Part shown: piece by piece, positions 24,763 to 34,022 of the stretch
How positions within the stretch are numbered: the first letter of the stretch is position 1
How the letters are laid out: every line of letters begins with the position of its first letter
Assembly: GCF_015206995.1 (NCBI RefSeq)
Contig: NZ_JADEXR010000016.1
Location: 1 to 64,000, forward strand
DNA from: an aff. Roholtiella sp. LEGE 12411
GTDB taxonomy: Bacteria > Cyanobacteriota > Cyanobacteriia > Cyanobacteriales > Nostocaceae
Length of the DNA stretch: 64,000 nt
Reading direction: 5' to 3'
Made by a program: the position numbers and the translations under genes
Notes under the pieces: generated by a model
The model's input: the letters and a program-made list of their open reading frames with translations, nothing else
What the model was told of the DNA's origin: nothing
The model's database searches: none

Positions 24763-27711
24763 ATGTCTGAAACTTCTTTTAATCAGTTGACTTCCGATTC
24801 CGCAACCGCAACACGCCCCACGTTCATCCTCGTAGATGGGCACTCCCTTGCCTATCGTTCATATTTTGCTTTTGCCAAAGGGCGAGATGGAGGACTACGT
24901 ACAAAAACGGGCATTCCGACTAGTATATGTTTTGGTTTTCTAAAGTGCCTGCTGGAAGTAATGGCAACACAACAGCCACAAGCAATGGCGATCGCTTTTG
25001 ATTTGGGTTTGCCAACCTTCCGCCACGAAGCTGACGATACTTATAAAGCTGATCGTCCAGAGACACCAGAAGACTTTGTTCCGGACTTAGCAAACCTGCA
25101 CGAGTTGCTCAATGGCTTTAATCTCCCAATTTTAACTGCCCCTGGTTACGAGGCGGATGATGTTTTGGGAACTTTAGCACAACGAGCAACTGATGCTGGG
25201 TACAGAGTGAAGATTCTCACTGGCGATCGCGATTTATTTCAGTTGATTGACCCTAACAAGGAAATCACTGTTCTAAATTTTAGTCCAGATGCACTTAAGC
25301 GTTCCACCAACAGCATCACCGAATTTGGGATAGAACAAGTTAAAGAAAAATTAGGCGTTTTGCCTTCGCAAATCGTTGATTTCAAAGCTCTTTGCGGTGA
25401 TAAATCAGATAATATCCCAGGGGTCAAGGGAATTGGCGGAAAAACAGCTGTACAACTGCTGGACGCCTACGGTTCTCTTGACCATATTTATGCTGCTTTA
25501 GATGAAATTAAAGGAGCAACTCAGAAAAAACTGGCATCAGGTAAAGAAGACGCCGATAGATCTCGCTATTTAGCAACTATAGTTATTGATGTTCCTATAG
25601 AAATTGATTTAGAAGATTGTAAATTAAAAGGTTTTGATACAAGTGTCCTGGCAGCAATTTTAGAAAAGTTAGAATTCAAAACTTTTTTAGGCAAAATTAA
25701 CGAACTTCAGCAACGGTTTGGTGGCAAAGTTGAAGCAACGCCAAAAATAGAAACAGCCGATACAGCTGATACAGAACCGGAATTTGAAGGCGAAGATGTT
25801 GCGTTTTTTAGTTTTGCCGAGACACAAGCTGCACAACAGCAATCTGCTTCTCCAATTCAACCACGCATCATCGACACAAAAGCCAAACTAACTGAGTTAG
25901 TGAAACTTTTGCAAAAATTTACCAACCCAGAGAGGCCTGTTGCTTGGGATACTGAAACCACTGACTTAGAACCACGAGATGCTGAGTTAGTGGGAATAGG
26001 TTGTTGCTGGGGAACGGAACTAGACGAATTAGCTTATATTCCCCTTGGACATAAAACCGGGGAAAATCTCAAAAAAGATATGGCGCTAGAAGCACTACGC
26101 CCAATTCTTGAAAGTGCTGATTATCCTAAAAGTTTACAGAATGCCAAATTTGACCGCTTAGTTTTTCGCTGTCAAGGAATTAACTTGAGCGGAGTAGTGT
26201 TTGATCCGATGCTGGCAAGTTACCTTTTAAATCCAGATTCTAGCCATAATCTGAGTAGCTTGGCACAGCGATATTTAGGGTTAGTTGGGAAAAGTTATGT
26301 AGATTTAGTTCCTAAAGGTAAAACTATTGCTGATATAGATATTCCTGCTGTAGGAGATTACTGCGGTATGGATGTTTATTCTACGTTTGGTTTAGTACCC
26401 AAATTGCGAGAGGAACTGGAAAAAGTTCCAGCTTTGTATCAGCTATTGTTGGAAGTAGAACAACCGCTAGAAGCAGTTTTAGCGGAAATGGAATATACAG
26501 GTGTCCGCATTAATTCAGCTTATCTTCAAGAGCTTTCTCAGCAATTAGAGACAGATTTAGCAAAGTTGGAACAGAAAGCAACTGAAATAGCTGGGGAAAA
26601 ATTCAACTTGGGTTCTCCTAAACAATTGAGCCAAATATTGTTTGAAAAATTGGGATTAAGTACCAAGCATTCTCGCAAAATCCAAACTGGTTACTCTACA
26701 GATGCGGCAACACTAGAGAAACTTGGAGAAGTTGATGAGACAGGGTTTGTTGATGCGATTATTGAGTACCGCACCCTATCTAAATTAAAGTCTACTTATG
26801 TAGATGCTCTGCCAGCATTAGTGCGTCCAGATACCCAGCGGGTGCATACTGATTTTAATCAAGCAGCAACATCAACTGGTAGGTTGTCTTCTTCTAATCC
26901 AAATTTGCAAAATATTCCTATTCGCACAGCTTTTAGTCGCCAGATTCGTAAGGCATTTTTGCCAGAACCAGGCTGGTTAATGGTGGCTGCTGATTACTCA
27001 CAAATTGAGTTGCGAATTTTGGCTCATTTGTGTCAAGAGCCGATATTGGTGCAAGCATATCAGCAAAATGAAGATATTCACACAGTAACGGCTCGCTTAG
27101 TATTTGAAAAAGAAGACGTAACATCAGATGAACGAAGGTTAGCGAAAACCATCAACTTTGGTGTGATTTATGGAATGGGTTCTCTGAGATTTTCACGTTC
27201 AACAGGGATAGATAAAGCTATTGCCAACGAGTTCATTAAGCGATTTAACGAACGCTATCCTAAAGTTTTTGCATATTTGGAAGGGGTAAAAAAGCAAGCG
27301 ATCGCTCAAGGTTATGTAGAAACTATTCTCGGTCGTCGTCGTTATGTAGAGTTTACTAACAACAGTTTACGTCAATTAAAAGGTAAGAACCCAGAAAAGA
27401 TTGACTTGAGTAAATTGAAGAATTTGGGGGCTTATGATGCAGGTTTACTACGCGCTGCTGCTAATGCACCAATTCAAGGTTCGAGTGCTGATATTATCAA
27501 AATTGCGATGGTAAGATTGCATGAGATTTTGTATAAATATCAGGCGCGTTTGTTGTTGCAAGTTCACGATGAATTAGTGTTTGAAGTCCCTCATCATGAG
27601 TGGGAAGAATTACAACCGCAAATTAAGTCTGTGATGCAAGATGCGGTGCAGTTAAGTGTGCCGTTGGTAGTGGATGTGCGTGCAGGTGAGAATTGGATGG
27701 AGACCAAGTAA
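24763..27711 (+). CDS. polA: DNA polymerase I
   Basis: A 982-residue family A polymerase used in Okazaki fragment maturation and repair. Residues about 15-315 form the 5'-3' exonuclease (VDGHSLAYRSYFAFAK, GYEADDVLGTLA, GDKSDNIPGVKGIGGKTA). A 3'-5' exonuclease domain starts near 393 and keeps its DxE motif (WDTETTDLEP). The polymerase domain has motif A DYSQIELRILAHL (about 743), motif B RRLAKTINFGVIYGMG and motif C VHDELVFEVP (about 933). A low-complexity Glu-rich linker separates the first two domains. It ends 18 bases from the convergent GH10-like gene. Confidence 0.97.
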   Translation: MSETSFNQLTSDSATATRPTFILVDGHSLAYRSYFAFAKGRDGGLRTKTGIPTSICFGFLKCLLEVMATQQPQAMAIAFDLGLPTFRHEADDTYKADRPETPEDFVPDLANLHELLNGFNLPILTAPGYEADDVLGTLAQRATDAGYRVKILTGDRDLFQLIDPNKEITVLNFSPDALKRSTNSITEFGIEQVKEKLGVLPSQIVDFKALCGDKSDNIPGVKGIGGKTAVQLLDAYGSLDHIYAALDEIKGATQKKLASGKEDADRSRYLATIVIDVPIEIDLEDCKLKGFDTSVLAAILEKLEFKTFLGKINELQQRFGGKVEATPKIETADTADTEPEFEGEDVAFFSFAETQAAQQQSASPIQPRIIDTKAKLTELVKLLQKFTNPERPVAWDTETTDLEPRDAELVGIGCCWGTELDELAYIPLGHKTGENLKKDMALEALRPILESADYPKSLQNAKFDRLVFRCQGINLSGVVFDPMLASYLLNPDSSHNLSSLAQRYLGLVGKSYVDLVPKGKTIADIDIPAVGDYCGMDVYSTFGLVPKLREELEKVPALYQLLLEVEQPLEAVLAEMEYTGVRINSAYLQELSQQLETDLAKLEQKATEIAGEKFNLGSPKQLSQILFEKLGLSTKHSRKIQTGYSTDAATLEKLGEVDETGFVDAIIEYRTLSKLKSTYVDALPALVRPDTQRVHTDFNQAATSTGRLSSSNPNLQNIPIRTAFSRQIRKAFLPEPGWLMVAADYSQIELRILAHLCQEPILVQAYQQNEDIHTVTARLVFEKEDVTSDERRLAKTINFGVIYGMGSLRFSRSTGIDKAIANEFIKRFNERYPKVFAYLEGVKKQAIAQGYVETILGRRRYVEFTNNSLRQLKGKNPEKIDLSKLKNLGAYDAGLLRAAANAPIQGSSADIIKIAMVRLHEILYKYQARLLLQVHDELVFEVPHHEWEELQPQIKSVMQDAVQLSVPLVVDVRAGENWMETK

Positions 27712-27729
27712 ATTAATGCCTAGAATTGT

Positions 27730-29229
27730 TTAACGAGTACGGCAGAATTTGCGATCGCTATCATGTTCAGGGTATTGCCAAGAATAAGCAAAATGGCTCA
27801 CTCCCTTCAGTTGGGGAGCAAATTGGCGGAGTGCCTGCATTTGTGCTTCTAGCGGTGGACGATTACTGATTGGTTGTCCCCATTTGCCAGCTAAAGCTGG
27901 AATCACCTGCGTACCTGGTTTTGCCATACTCAAAACCCGCTGTACTTGCGCCACAATACAACTGACGTTACCGCAAGTCGCGTATAACATGGGATGCCAC
28001 TCCAGCGTACTAGGGAATCTATCCCAAGGTTGCAACCGGGAATCATACCCTTGCCCTAATGTTTGGTTGCCATCGGAAAAAAACACCACCCCTGCGGGAA
28101 TACCTTGTTGCTTTGCTGGGTAACTAGCTATGGTTACAAAATCTAGAATTCCTTGCATGGCATGAGCAACAAAGAGTTGCCACAACTCCCATTGCAAAAG
28201 TGGTTGTCTATCGGTTGCGGGCACGATTGACTTTTGTTGTGGTGGAAGAATGCGGCCTTGCCAGAGGGGTTCTTTTTCTTGGGGGTAAAGTTTATCGACT
28301 TCAGCTATATCTCCCGATGTGATGTATCCCCTACTCAAAAAGCGCCGAATCATATCCAGCCCTTTGTAATTTAGTGCCCGTTGAAATAAAGCTTCTTGAG
28401 TTGCTGGGCTAAATAGCCACAAATCTGTGACTTTGGTGGCGATGGAATTACTTCCTGTTTGTCGAGGATAGCGCACATAGTCAAATAGCAAGCCATCTGG
28501 GCGACGGCGCAGCACTTCCTGTACTATTTGGTAGTAGTCGCGTTTTGCTTGCAAGTTGTAGGGATCGATAAATACTTGACTACCGTCAGCTACTACATAT
28601 AGGCTTGTTTGACCCTTGCCATTGCGGGCGATCGCTGTTTCTCTATCTCGACGCTGGGCGTAGGTATAGCCAAAATTGGTGGTAAACATCCAGGCGTAGA
28701 CCTTCAAACCGCGTTGCCGACCTTTTTGAATCGCAACTGAGAGCAGATCGATGTTTTCAGTTCCTGGGGTGCGAATCACAGAAGGCCAAACCGTAGGATT
28801 AGCGCCAGATGGCAATAATACCTGTCCATCGTAAAATACTTCCAAATAAACTTGGTTATAGCCGCGATCGACAATCCGATCCATAATCTGCTCAATTGCT
28901 CCCGGACGAATGTCGCAGGGATACAAGCGCAACCAGATTGCTTGAATTTGCGGCCAAGTACGAGTGCGGCACTCCTGCAATTCCTGTGCTTGTTCTTGCA
29001 CCAGCTTTTGGTAGCTAGTCTGGGCATCTTGATTGCCTTTGAAAGTTAACAAACGCAAGTTTTCTTTTTTTTGCGCCGCAGCTGGTGATAACTGACAATA
29101 TTGGGTAACTTGCGCCTCTGCTGGTTGACTCCCTAAGTTGCAGAGCAACAAACTACTACTGAAAACTACAGTACACAGGCGTTGCCAAAATAATATTGGT
29201 CTTGTAACGTTCAATGGACGATTAGACAT
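27730..29229 (-). CDS. Family 10-like glycosyl hydrolase (DUF187/GHL10 type)
   Basis: A 499-residue exported protein with a hydrophobic signal segment (LCTVVFSSSLLLCNLGSQPAEA) and a TIM-barrel GHL10 domain. GYNQVYLEVFYDGQVLLPSG, then KVYAWMFTTNFG, then DGLLFDYVRYPRQ follow the order seen in cyanobacterial family 10 glycosylhydrolases. The open frame extends upstream to 29355 only because it reads through a MITE; the ATG at 29229 is the real start. The MITE boundary is 11 bases from that ATG, so the promoter must lie in or beyond it. The substrate is unknown. Confidence 0.85.
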   Translation of the reverse strand: MSNRPLNVTRPILFWQRLCTVVFSSSLLLCNLGSQPAEAQVTQYCQLSPAAAQKKENLRLLTFKGNQDAQTSYQKLVQEQAQELQECRTRTWPQIQAIWLRLYPCDIRPGAIEQIMDRIVDRGYNQVYLEVFYDGQVLLPSGANPTVWPSVIRTPGTENIDLLSVAIQKGRQRGLKVYAWMFTTNFGYTYAQRRDRETAIARNGKGQTSLYVVADGSQVFIDPYNLQAKRDYYQIVQEVLRRRPDGLLFDYVRYPRQTGSNSIATKVTDLWLFSPATQEALFQRALNYKGLDMIRRFLSRGYITSGDIAEVDKLYPQEKEPLWQGRILPPQQKSIVPATDRQPLLQWELWQLFVAHAMQGILDFVTIASYPAKQQGIPAGVVFFSDGNQTLGQGYDSRLQPWDRFPSTLEWHPMLYATCGNVSCIVAQVQRVLSMAKPGTQVIPALAGKWGQPISNRPPLEAQMQALRQFAPQLKGVSHFAYSWQYPEHDSDRKFCRTR

Positions 29230-29240
29230 ACGTACAGATA

Positions 29241-29369
29241 TATAGTAATCCGATTTGATTCGTGAACTGACTTGTAGAGACAGGGAATGGGGGATAGGGA
29301 ATGGGAAATGCGAAAAAAGGGAGTTAGAGGTGTACGCAGTTCTTTCAAAAATCAAATAGGAATCCTATA
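29241..29369. mobile_element. MITE-like element, copy 2
   Basis: A 129-base counterpart of 19099-19223 with the same 20-base terminal inverted repeats and nearly identical ends. The centre differs by short purine-rich insertions (GCGAAAAAAGGG). It directly abuts the 5' end of the GH10-like gene. Confidence 0.85.
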
Positions 29370-29544
29370 GATGGACAAAACAATCATCGCTCCTAAATTC
29401 AGATCATTATGGTGCGACATGATATTAAATTCTCTAGGTAATAAGGAATTTTTAGCCTACTTTTTCAAGACTGCTAAACTCCTATTTCTGTTGCCAGATT
29501 TTTTGAGAAAAATATAATAACAAGAAGTGCAAAAACTCTGAACA

Positions 29545-29573
29545 AAAAGCAGGCTTAACCTGCTTTTTGGAAA
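29545..29573. terminator. Rho-independent terminator
   Basis: AAAAAGCAGG-CTTAA-CCTGCTTTTT is a perfect ten-base stem with a five-base loop and T runs on both strands. It is probably the psb27 terminator on the minus strand, although it is 245 bases beyond that stop. A second hairpin (GGGTAGGC/GCCCACCC) lies at about 29592-29620. Otherwise the 448-base gap 29370-29817 holds only repeats. Confidence 0.7.
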
Positions 29574-29731
29574 ATAATATGAATACACTACAGTGGGGTA
29601 GGCATTATACTGCCCACCCTATAATCAAGGAACTATTTGTTGTAATCTACTCAATTGAAAATCGGTGCAGATTATTTATTTTATTGCGATTCCAAATTTC
29701 AAAGCAAAACTTAGCTAAAAATAACAAAGTA

Positions 29732-29762
29732 GTCAAGAGTTAAAGGTTTAGACTCTTGACTA
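29732..29762. repeat. AGTCAAGAGT inverted repeat
   Basis: AGTCAAGAGT and ACTCTTGACT are perfect ten-base arms separated by 11 bases. It belongs to the same GTCAAGAGTCAAAAGTC-type family as the palindrome at 40131-40184 and the arrays at 30300-30460. Confidence 0.75.
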
Positions 29763-29817
29763 AAGGCGGAGCGCCTTCGACTTTGCTTTTGACTTTTGAT
29801 AGTAGGTTAGCGGATGG

Positions 29818-30216
29818 TTAAGCGCCACGCTTCAGTGATGTCTCTACCTGCTGTAACTCCTTCTCTAGGCGATTTTTGAGTTTTTGGGGTACGGGACGAT
29901 TTGGGTAAGAACTGTAGTGTCCAGCTAAGGAGTTGAGAGCTGTTCGCATGGTTGTAAAGGAGCTAAGACCAGAAACAGAGTTAACCCGCTGGTAGCGAGC
30001 TGAAAAGTCATTAATTTTTTGACGCGCTTCTGCTTGAACTGCTGCTTTGTTTTGTGAATCTTCTGATAAATCTAGAGCTTGCCTCATGGAATTGACTACA
30101 GTTAAGGTGTCTTGGCGATAATCCCCTGTTAAACTATCTGGACTACCAGAACAGCCCATTAAGCCAATGGTTAGAACCAAAGCCAGTGCAAGCAGACGCG
30201 ACCAATAGCGCTTCAT
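29818..30216 (-). CDS. psb27: Photosystem II assembly lipoprotein Psb27
   Basis: A 132-residue lumenal lipoprotein that binds CP43 in photosystem II assembly intermediates and keeps the Mn cluster unassembled during repair. The signal peptide ends in a lipobox (IGLMGCSG, Cys at about 22). The mature four-helix bundle includes GDYRQDTLTVVNSMRQALDL, INDFSARYQR and FTTMRTALNSLAGHYSSYPNRPVP. The ATG at 30216 gives a normal signal peptide; upstream in-frame codons to 30246 are excluded. Its upstream region is filled by a repeat element. Confidence 0.93.
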   Translation of the reverse strand: MKRYWSRLLALALVLTIGLMGCSGSPDSLTGDYRQDTLTVVNSMRQALDLSEDSQNKAAVQAEARQKINDFSARYQRVNSVSGLSSFTTMRTALNSLAGHYSSYPNRPVPQKLKNRLEKELQQVETSLKRGA

Positions 30217-30363
30217 ATGCATTAAGTGAAATACTACGCAAATCAACGTCCATCGTATCTTGGATTGGTATCTTGGGGATCAATTCAGTGCTAAGTGAGA
30301 AGTCAAGGGTCAAGGGGAACCCGCCCAACGCAATGGCTCCTTTTGACTCTGGACAATCTCCAC

Positions 30364-30534
30364 TAGGACTTACGCAACTGGCACACAAAGCTTCTGGTAT
30401 AAGAGTCAAGGGTCAAGGGTCAAGAATCAAGGTTTCTTGGACTTTTGACCTTTGACTCTGGACAACCTCTGGCGTTAAAAATATGACACTTGCGTCCTGT
30501 CCACGAAAAAAATATGACACTTGCGTAAGTCCTA
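30364..30534. mobile_element. MITE-like element with TAGGACTTACGCA ends
   Basis: TAGGACTTACGCAACTGGCACA at the left and the complement of the right end, TAGGACTTACGCAAGTGTCATA, form terminal inverted repeats about 22 bases long. The 171-base element contains GTCAAGGGTCAAGG-type arrays and a direct repeat of AAATATGACACTTGCGT near its right end. Its right edge lies one base from the cofH stop codon, and it fills the psb27 upstream region. The same end sequence bounds the element at 45851-46162. Confidence 0.75.
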
Positions 30535-30535
30535 T

Positions 30536-31675
30536 TTAATTCCTAACTGTTTGATAAAGAGTATCTCGTTGTTGGTAAGGTCTTCCTAAAGAAGCGATCG
30601 CCACTTGCAAGGTTTCCACTTCCATGCATGTGCCACCTAGAGCACCTGCCATTGTGGTAATATGCTCCTCCATCAATGTACCGCCGATATCGTTGCAACC
30701 CCAAACTAAGGCTTCCTTCGCACCCGCAAGCCCCAGCTTTACCCAACTTGGCTGATGGTTAGGAATCCAATTACCTAAGAAAATCCGCGCTACAGCTCCT
30801 AGTAGTAGCGCATCAGTTAAAACTGGTTGATTGCGTCCGACACGACGACGTAAGGGCTTAGGCGCTTCTTGCCCGACGAAGGGTAATAAAATAAATTCAG
30901 TAATGCGAGCTGGATATCCCTGATTGATCGCAGTTTTTTGGAGCGATCGCAATTTTTCTAAATGCTCGATTTGTTGTGCTGGCGTTTCAATATGCCCAGA
31001 TAGCATAGTGCTAGTGGTGTGTAAGCCTAATTTGTGAGCTGTACTGACAATTTCTAGCCAAGTGGCTGTGTCAATTTTCTCTGGACATAGTATCCGCCGT
31101 ACTTCATCATCTAACACTTCAGCTGCTGTTCCTGGCATTGAGTTAACACCAGCATCTCGCAAAGCGGTAATTACATCCGCATACTCAAGTCCGTCAATTC
31201 TGGCTATAAATTGCACTTCTTGCGGTGAGAAAGCGTGTAAATGTATTTGGGGAAATTCCTGCTTGATGGTTTCCACTACCTTGAGGTAATAAGCTAAAGA
31301 TTTGCCGTTTATCTGTGCTTGTGGGTTCAATCCCCCCTGCATACAGATTTCCGTCGCACCTCGCCGCACTGCATCTGTAGCTTTTTCTAAAATTTGCGCC
31401 CAATCTAACCAATACGCACCAACATCACCATCATCTCTACGGAAAGCACAAAAACTACAGTGCTGCTCACAGATATTAGTAAAGTTGATATTACGGTTAA
31501 TTATGTAGGTTACTGTGTCACCTGCTTGATTGTAGCGGAGTTTGTCAGCTGTGGCGCGAATCGCTGCGATCGCCTCTGGATCAGTTTGTTTTAATAATAC
31601 CACTCCCTCTGAAGGAGATAAATCGTACCCCATCAGAGCACGCTCAAGAATTGTTTCGACAGCACTTTTCGTCAC
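30536..31675 (-). CDS. cofH: FO synthase subunit CofH (radical SAM)
   Basis: A 379-residue radical SAM enzyme that couples a tyrosine-derived radical to 5-amino-6-ribitylaminouracil, the first step toward the deazaflavin FO. FO is the chromophore of some cyanobacterial photolyases and the core of F420. The cluster-binding motif is CEQHCSFC (Cys69, 73, 76; CxxxCxxC), preceded by [11 protein letters not shown]. Further blocks are [18 protein letters not shown] and [16 protein letters not shown] start is used. The partner cofG is not in this window. Confidence 0.93.
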   Translation of the reverse strand: MTKSAVETILERALMGYDLSPSEGVVLLKQTDPEAIAAIRATADKLRYNQAGDTVTYIINRNINFTNICEQHCSFCAFRRDDGDVGAYWLDWAQILEKATDAVRRGATEICMQGGLNPQAQINGKSLAYYLKVVETIKQEFPQIHLHAFSPQEVQFIARIDGLEYADVITALRDAGVNSMPGTAAEVLDDEVRRILCPEKIDTATWLEIVSTAHKLGLHTTSTMLSGHIETPAQQIEHLEKLRSLQKTAINQGYPARITEFILLPFVGQEAPKPLRRRVGRNQPVLTDALLLGAVARIFLGNWIPNHQPSWVKLGLAGAKEALVWGCNDIGGTLMEEHITTMAGALGGTCMEVETLQVAIASLGRPYQQRDTLYQTVRN

Positions 31676-31766
31676 ATTACATCTCGAAAACTAAAGTATC
31701 ACTCTTTTAATTTTCTCAGTAAATCTTAAATTTGTGATGATGTAACCAATAAAATTATTCCAAATC

Positions 31767-33773
31767 CTACTTGTTTGTAAATACACCAAGGTCTGGAGAA
31801 TCCCAGGCTCGAACATAAATCTTATTTTGAAAACTAATCTCTTGGCGTTTCTTTTGCTTGCTTCTTTTAGTTTCCATTGAAATAATTCCACAAGGTATAA
31901 ATTCTTTATAAGGATACTCTTTTTCTGTAAATGCCGAAATATTATTTACATTAATATGTTGAATTTGAACCCTTTCTTGCTTATTTTGTTGCCAAATTAC
32001 CCACAACGGATATTCCCAAGGATCATTCCCCATCGATAACCCAATATTTGAGCATTTTTCTGAGTTTAAAAATCCAACTGCTCCTATGTAAGTTTTTTGG
32101 AGATATGGTCTATTACTAAAATACTGCTCAATCCTGTTTGTTTTCAGTATGCTATTGTTAGCAATTATCGGTCTGTATCTGTTGAAAAATACCCAGCTTA
32201 ATGATGATATTAGTAGAAATGTTATTATATAAAATGCTATTTTGTCTTTTTTTATCTTGGATAAAATAACGCCTATAAATGGAGACATCAACACAAAAAA
32301 AGGCAAATGCAGACGACTATTCCAGGCTTGCCATTTTACCAAGTAGCAAAACATAAAAAAGGTCGAAATTACAGTAACCAAATAAGGAAGAATATAATTT
32401 TGTTTACGGATATTTGGTTGAGTTATAAAAACAGTAATAGATATAATTATTAAAATTAAGTGTATGAGGTTGCCAGCACTGTTTTCATTACCAGGTATTC
32501 CAACTGTTGACCAACCTCCTGGCACAAAAAATGTTCGAGAAAATGTTATCCGGGGGTCATCAACATCTAGACCAATAAATATATGTATAATTTGGATTAA
32601 TTTATTGGCTATCCCATTCCATAAACCAATTGGTGTGCCTATATGCAAAGCCCCATTTCTGAGTATATTGGAAAAAAGTGTATTAATACCAAGTATTTCA
32701 TTTCTATAACTACTTGGTTCACCAAGCGGCGAGGCAAATAAATTATAATTACGGAAATAATGACCAATATTAATCAATAAAGATATACTACCTATCATCA
32801 AAGCTGGTTTCCACACTTGCCAACGTAAGCGTTTAATCTGGGAGAAACACAACCAAAGTAAGAAGGGAAATATATAAAAATAAGCTGTTCCCTTGCTCAA
32901 AATCGCTAGTCCTATACTACTACCAACTTGGAACCAATTAATCCAATTGCTGTTTTTATTAGCTTGTACAGTTAATAGCAGATAATAAGCAAGACAAAGT
33001 ACCCAAAAAGCAACTACGTAATCATTTTGAGTGCTTGATGCTTGCAAAATACCCATAGGAATTGTTGCAACTACAACAGCAGAGAAAACTTGACCTCGTA
33101 AATTTGCTCCTAGTTGTTTTGCAATTAATGAGACTGCAATAATGCAGCCAATCATACTTAACCATTGAACTAAGTTAGCGAAGTAATCACCACCACTCAA
33201 AATTTGAAAGTGCAAAATTACAAACTCTGACCAAGGGTTTTGATATAGCTGTGGCGTATAACTTGTTGGATAATGAGCTACGCTGTGATTTTGTATCCAA
33301 TGGGCAACACGACTCATGTGATAGTCCATAGAATCCCAGTTATTAGGTGGTGCTATAATAGCAATTAATCCAACTGTAATTACATAAAAAATTATGCCGA
33401 ATAATAGATTTTTTAATGGTTTACTTAGTTTTAAATCGTTAATTATAAAACAACTATTTGATATTAAAATATCAACATTTTTAGAATTAAGTCGATAATT
33501 TGTAAAAATTAAGATTATACACATTACTCCCCAAACTGCTAAAAGCCAAACTAAAGTAATTAATTTAAAATAACTCAAGATTTCTGTGATTGCAGTGAGT
33601 AAAACTCCCCAGTAAGTAGTTGATAATATCAGAGCCTGACGCCAATCAGTCCGGTGTTTATTAATTATCAAAAAAATATTGATTAGACAGAGTAAAGGCA
33701 ATATAATAAGCATTATTACAAAATTAGATAAAATGTTGTTATTTTTCAGTTTATTAAATCTGAGAAACAACAA
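31767..33773 (-). CDS. GT-C-type membrane glycosyltransferase (GT39-like)
   Basis: A protein of about 668 residues with 12 or more hydrophobic segments and a C-terminal soluble domain. An acidic loop after the third helix (APPNNWDSMDYHMSRVAHWI) resembles the DxD/ExD catalytic loop of GT39/ArnT-like enzymes that use polyprenyl-phosphate sugars. The base composition is more AT-rich than that of its neighbours, which suggests recent acquisition. The start is uncertain: the TTG at 33773 is the longest option and an ATG at 33713 is the alternative. It may act in cell-surface glycan synthesis together with the GT39 gene downstream on the other strand. Confidence 0.7.
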   Translation of the reverse strand: MLFLRFNKLKNNNILSNFVIMLIILPLLCLINIFLIINKHRTDWRQALILSTTYWGVLLTAITEILSYFKLITLVWLLAVWGVMCIILIFTNYRLNSKNVDILISNSCFIINDLKLSKPLKNLLFGIIFYVITVGLIAIIAPPNNWDSMDYHMSRVAHWIQNHSVAHYPTSYTPQLYQNPWSEFVILHFQILSGGDYFANLVQWLSMIGCIIAVSLIAKQLGANLRGQVFSAVVVATIPMGILQASSTQNDYVVAFWVLCLAYYLLLTVQANKNSNWINWFQVGSSIGLAILSKGTAYFYIFPFLLWLCFSQIKRLRWQVWKPALMIGSISLLINIGHYFRNYNLFASPLGEPSSYRNEILGINTLFSNILRNGALHIGTPIGLWNGIANKLIQIIHIFIGLDVDDPRITFSRTFFVPGGWSTVGIPGNENSAGNLIHLILIIISITVFITQPNIRKQNYILPYLVTVISTFFMFCYLVKWQAWNSRLHLPFFVLMSPFIGVILSKIKKDKIAFYIITFLLISSLSWVFFNRYRPIIANNSILKTNRIEQYFSNRPYLQKTYIGAVGFLNSEKCSNIGLSMGNDPWEYPLWVIWQQNKQERVQIQHINVNNISAFTEKEYPYKEFIPCGIISMETKRSKQKKRQEISFQNKIYVRAWDSPDLGVFTNK

Positions 33774-33863
33774 CAGTTTACGATAAAATTATCTTGATTT
33801 AATGATAAATAAAATATTTTGACTAAATTGACATTACTCAAAATATAGAGTTTGTTGAACTAG

Positions 33864-34004
33864 ATTCCCAGGTTGGAGACGACTGGAGGGCTGATTTTAA
33901 GAGTGATTGATAATGATTTGCAGCATCCACTGGAGGTGTTGATGCAAGTGTATCGTACGATTAAAAGGGGCGCAGATTCGGTGGTAAGTCGTCATGTATA
34001 TTGA
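33864..34004 (+). pseudogene. Relic of a GT2 (dolichol-P-mannose synthase-like) glycosyltransferase
   Basis: Between two GT-C genes a 46-codon frame reads GGLILRVIDNDLQHPLEVL then MQVYRTIKRGADSVVSRH before a stop. This matches the DxD core of GT2 polyprenyl-phosphate sugar synthases (typically VMDADLQHPPE...RGADxVVGSR). Neither the N-terminal start nor the downstream membrane part remains. It is a fragment of the enzyme type that makes the lipid-linked donor for GT39 proteins. Confidence 0.7.
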
Positions 34005-34022
34005 CTTGTTGATGGCACGGCT

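Noticed and set aside
29230-29355. N-terminal extension of the GH10-like protein
   Set aside because: The extra 42 codons come from reading through the MITE; the signal peptide begins at the ATG at 29229.
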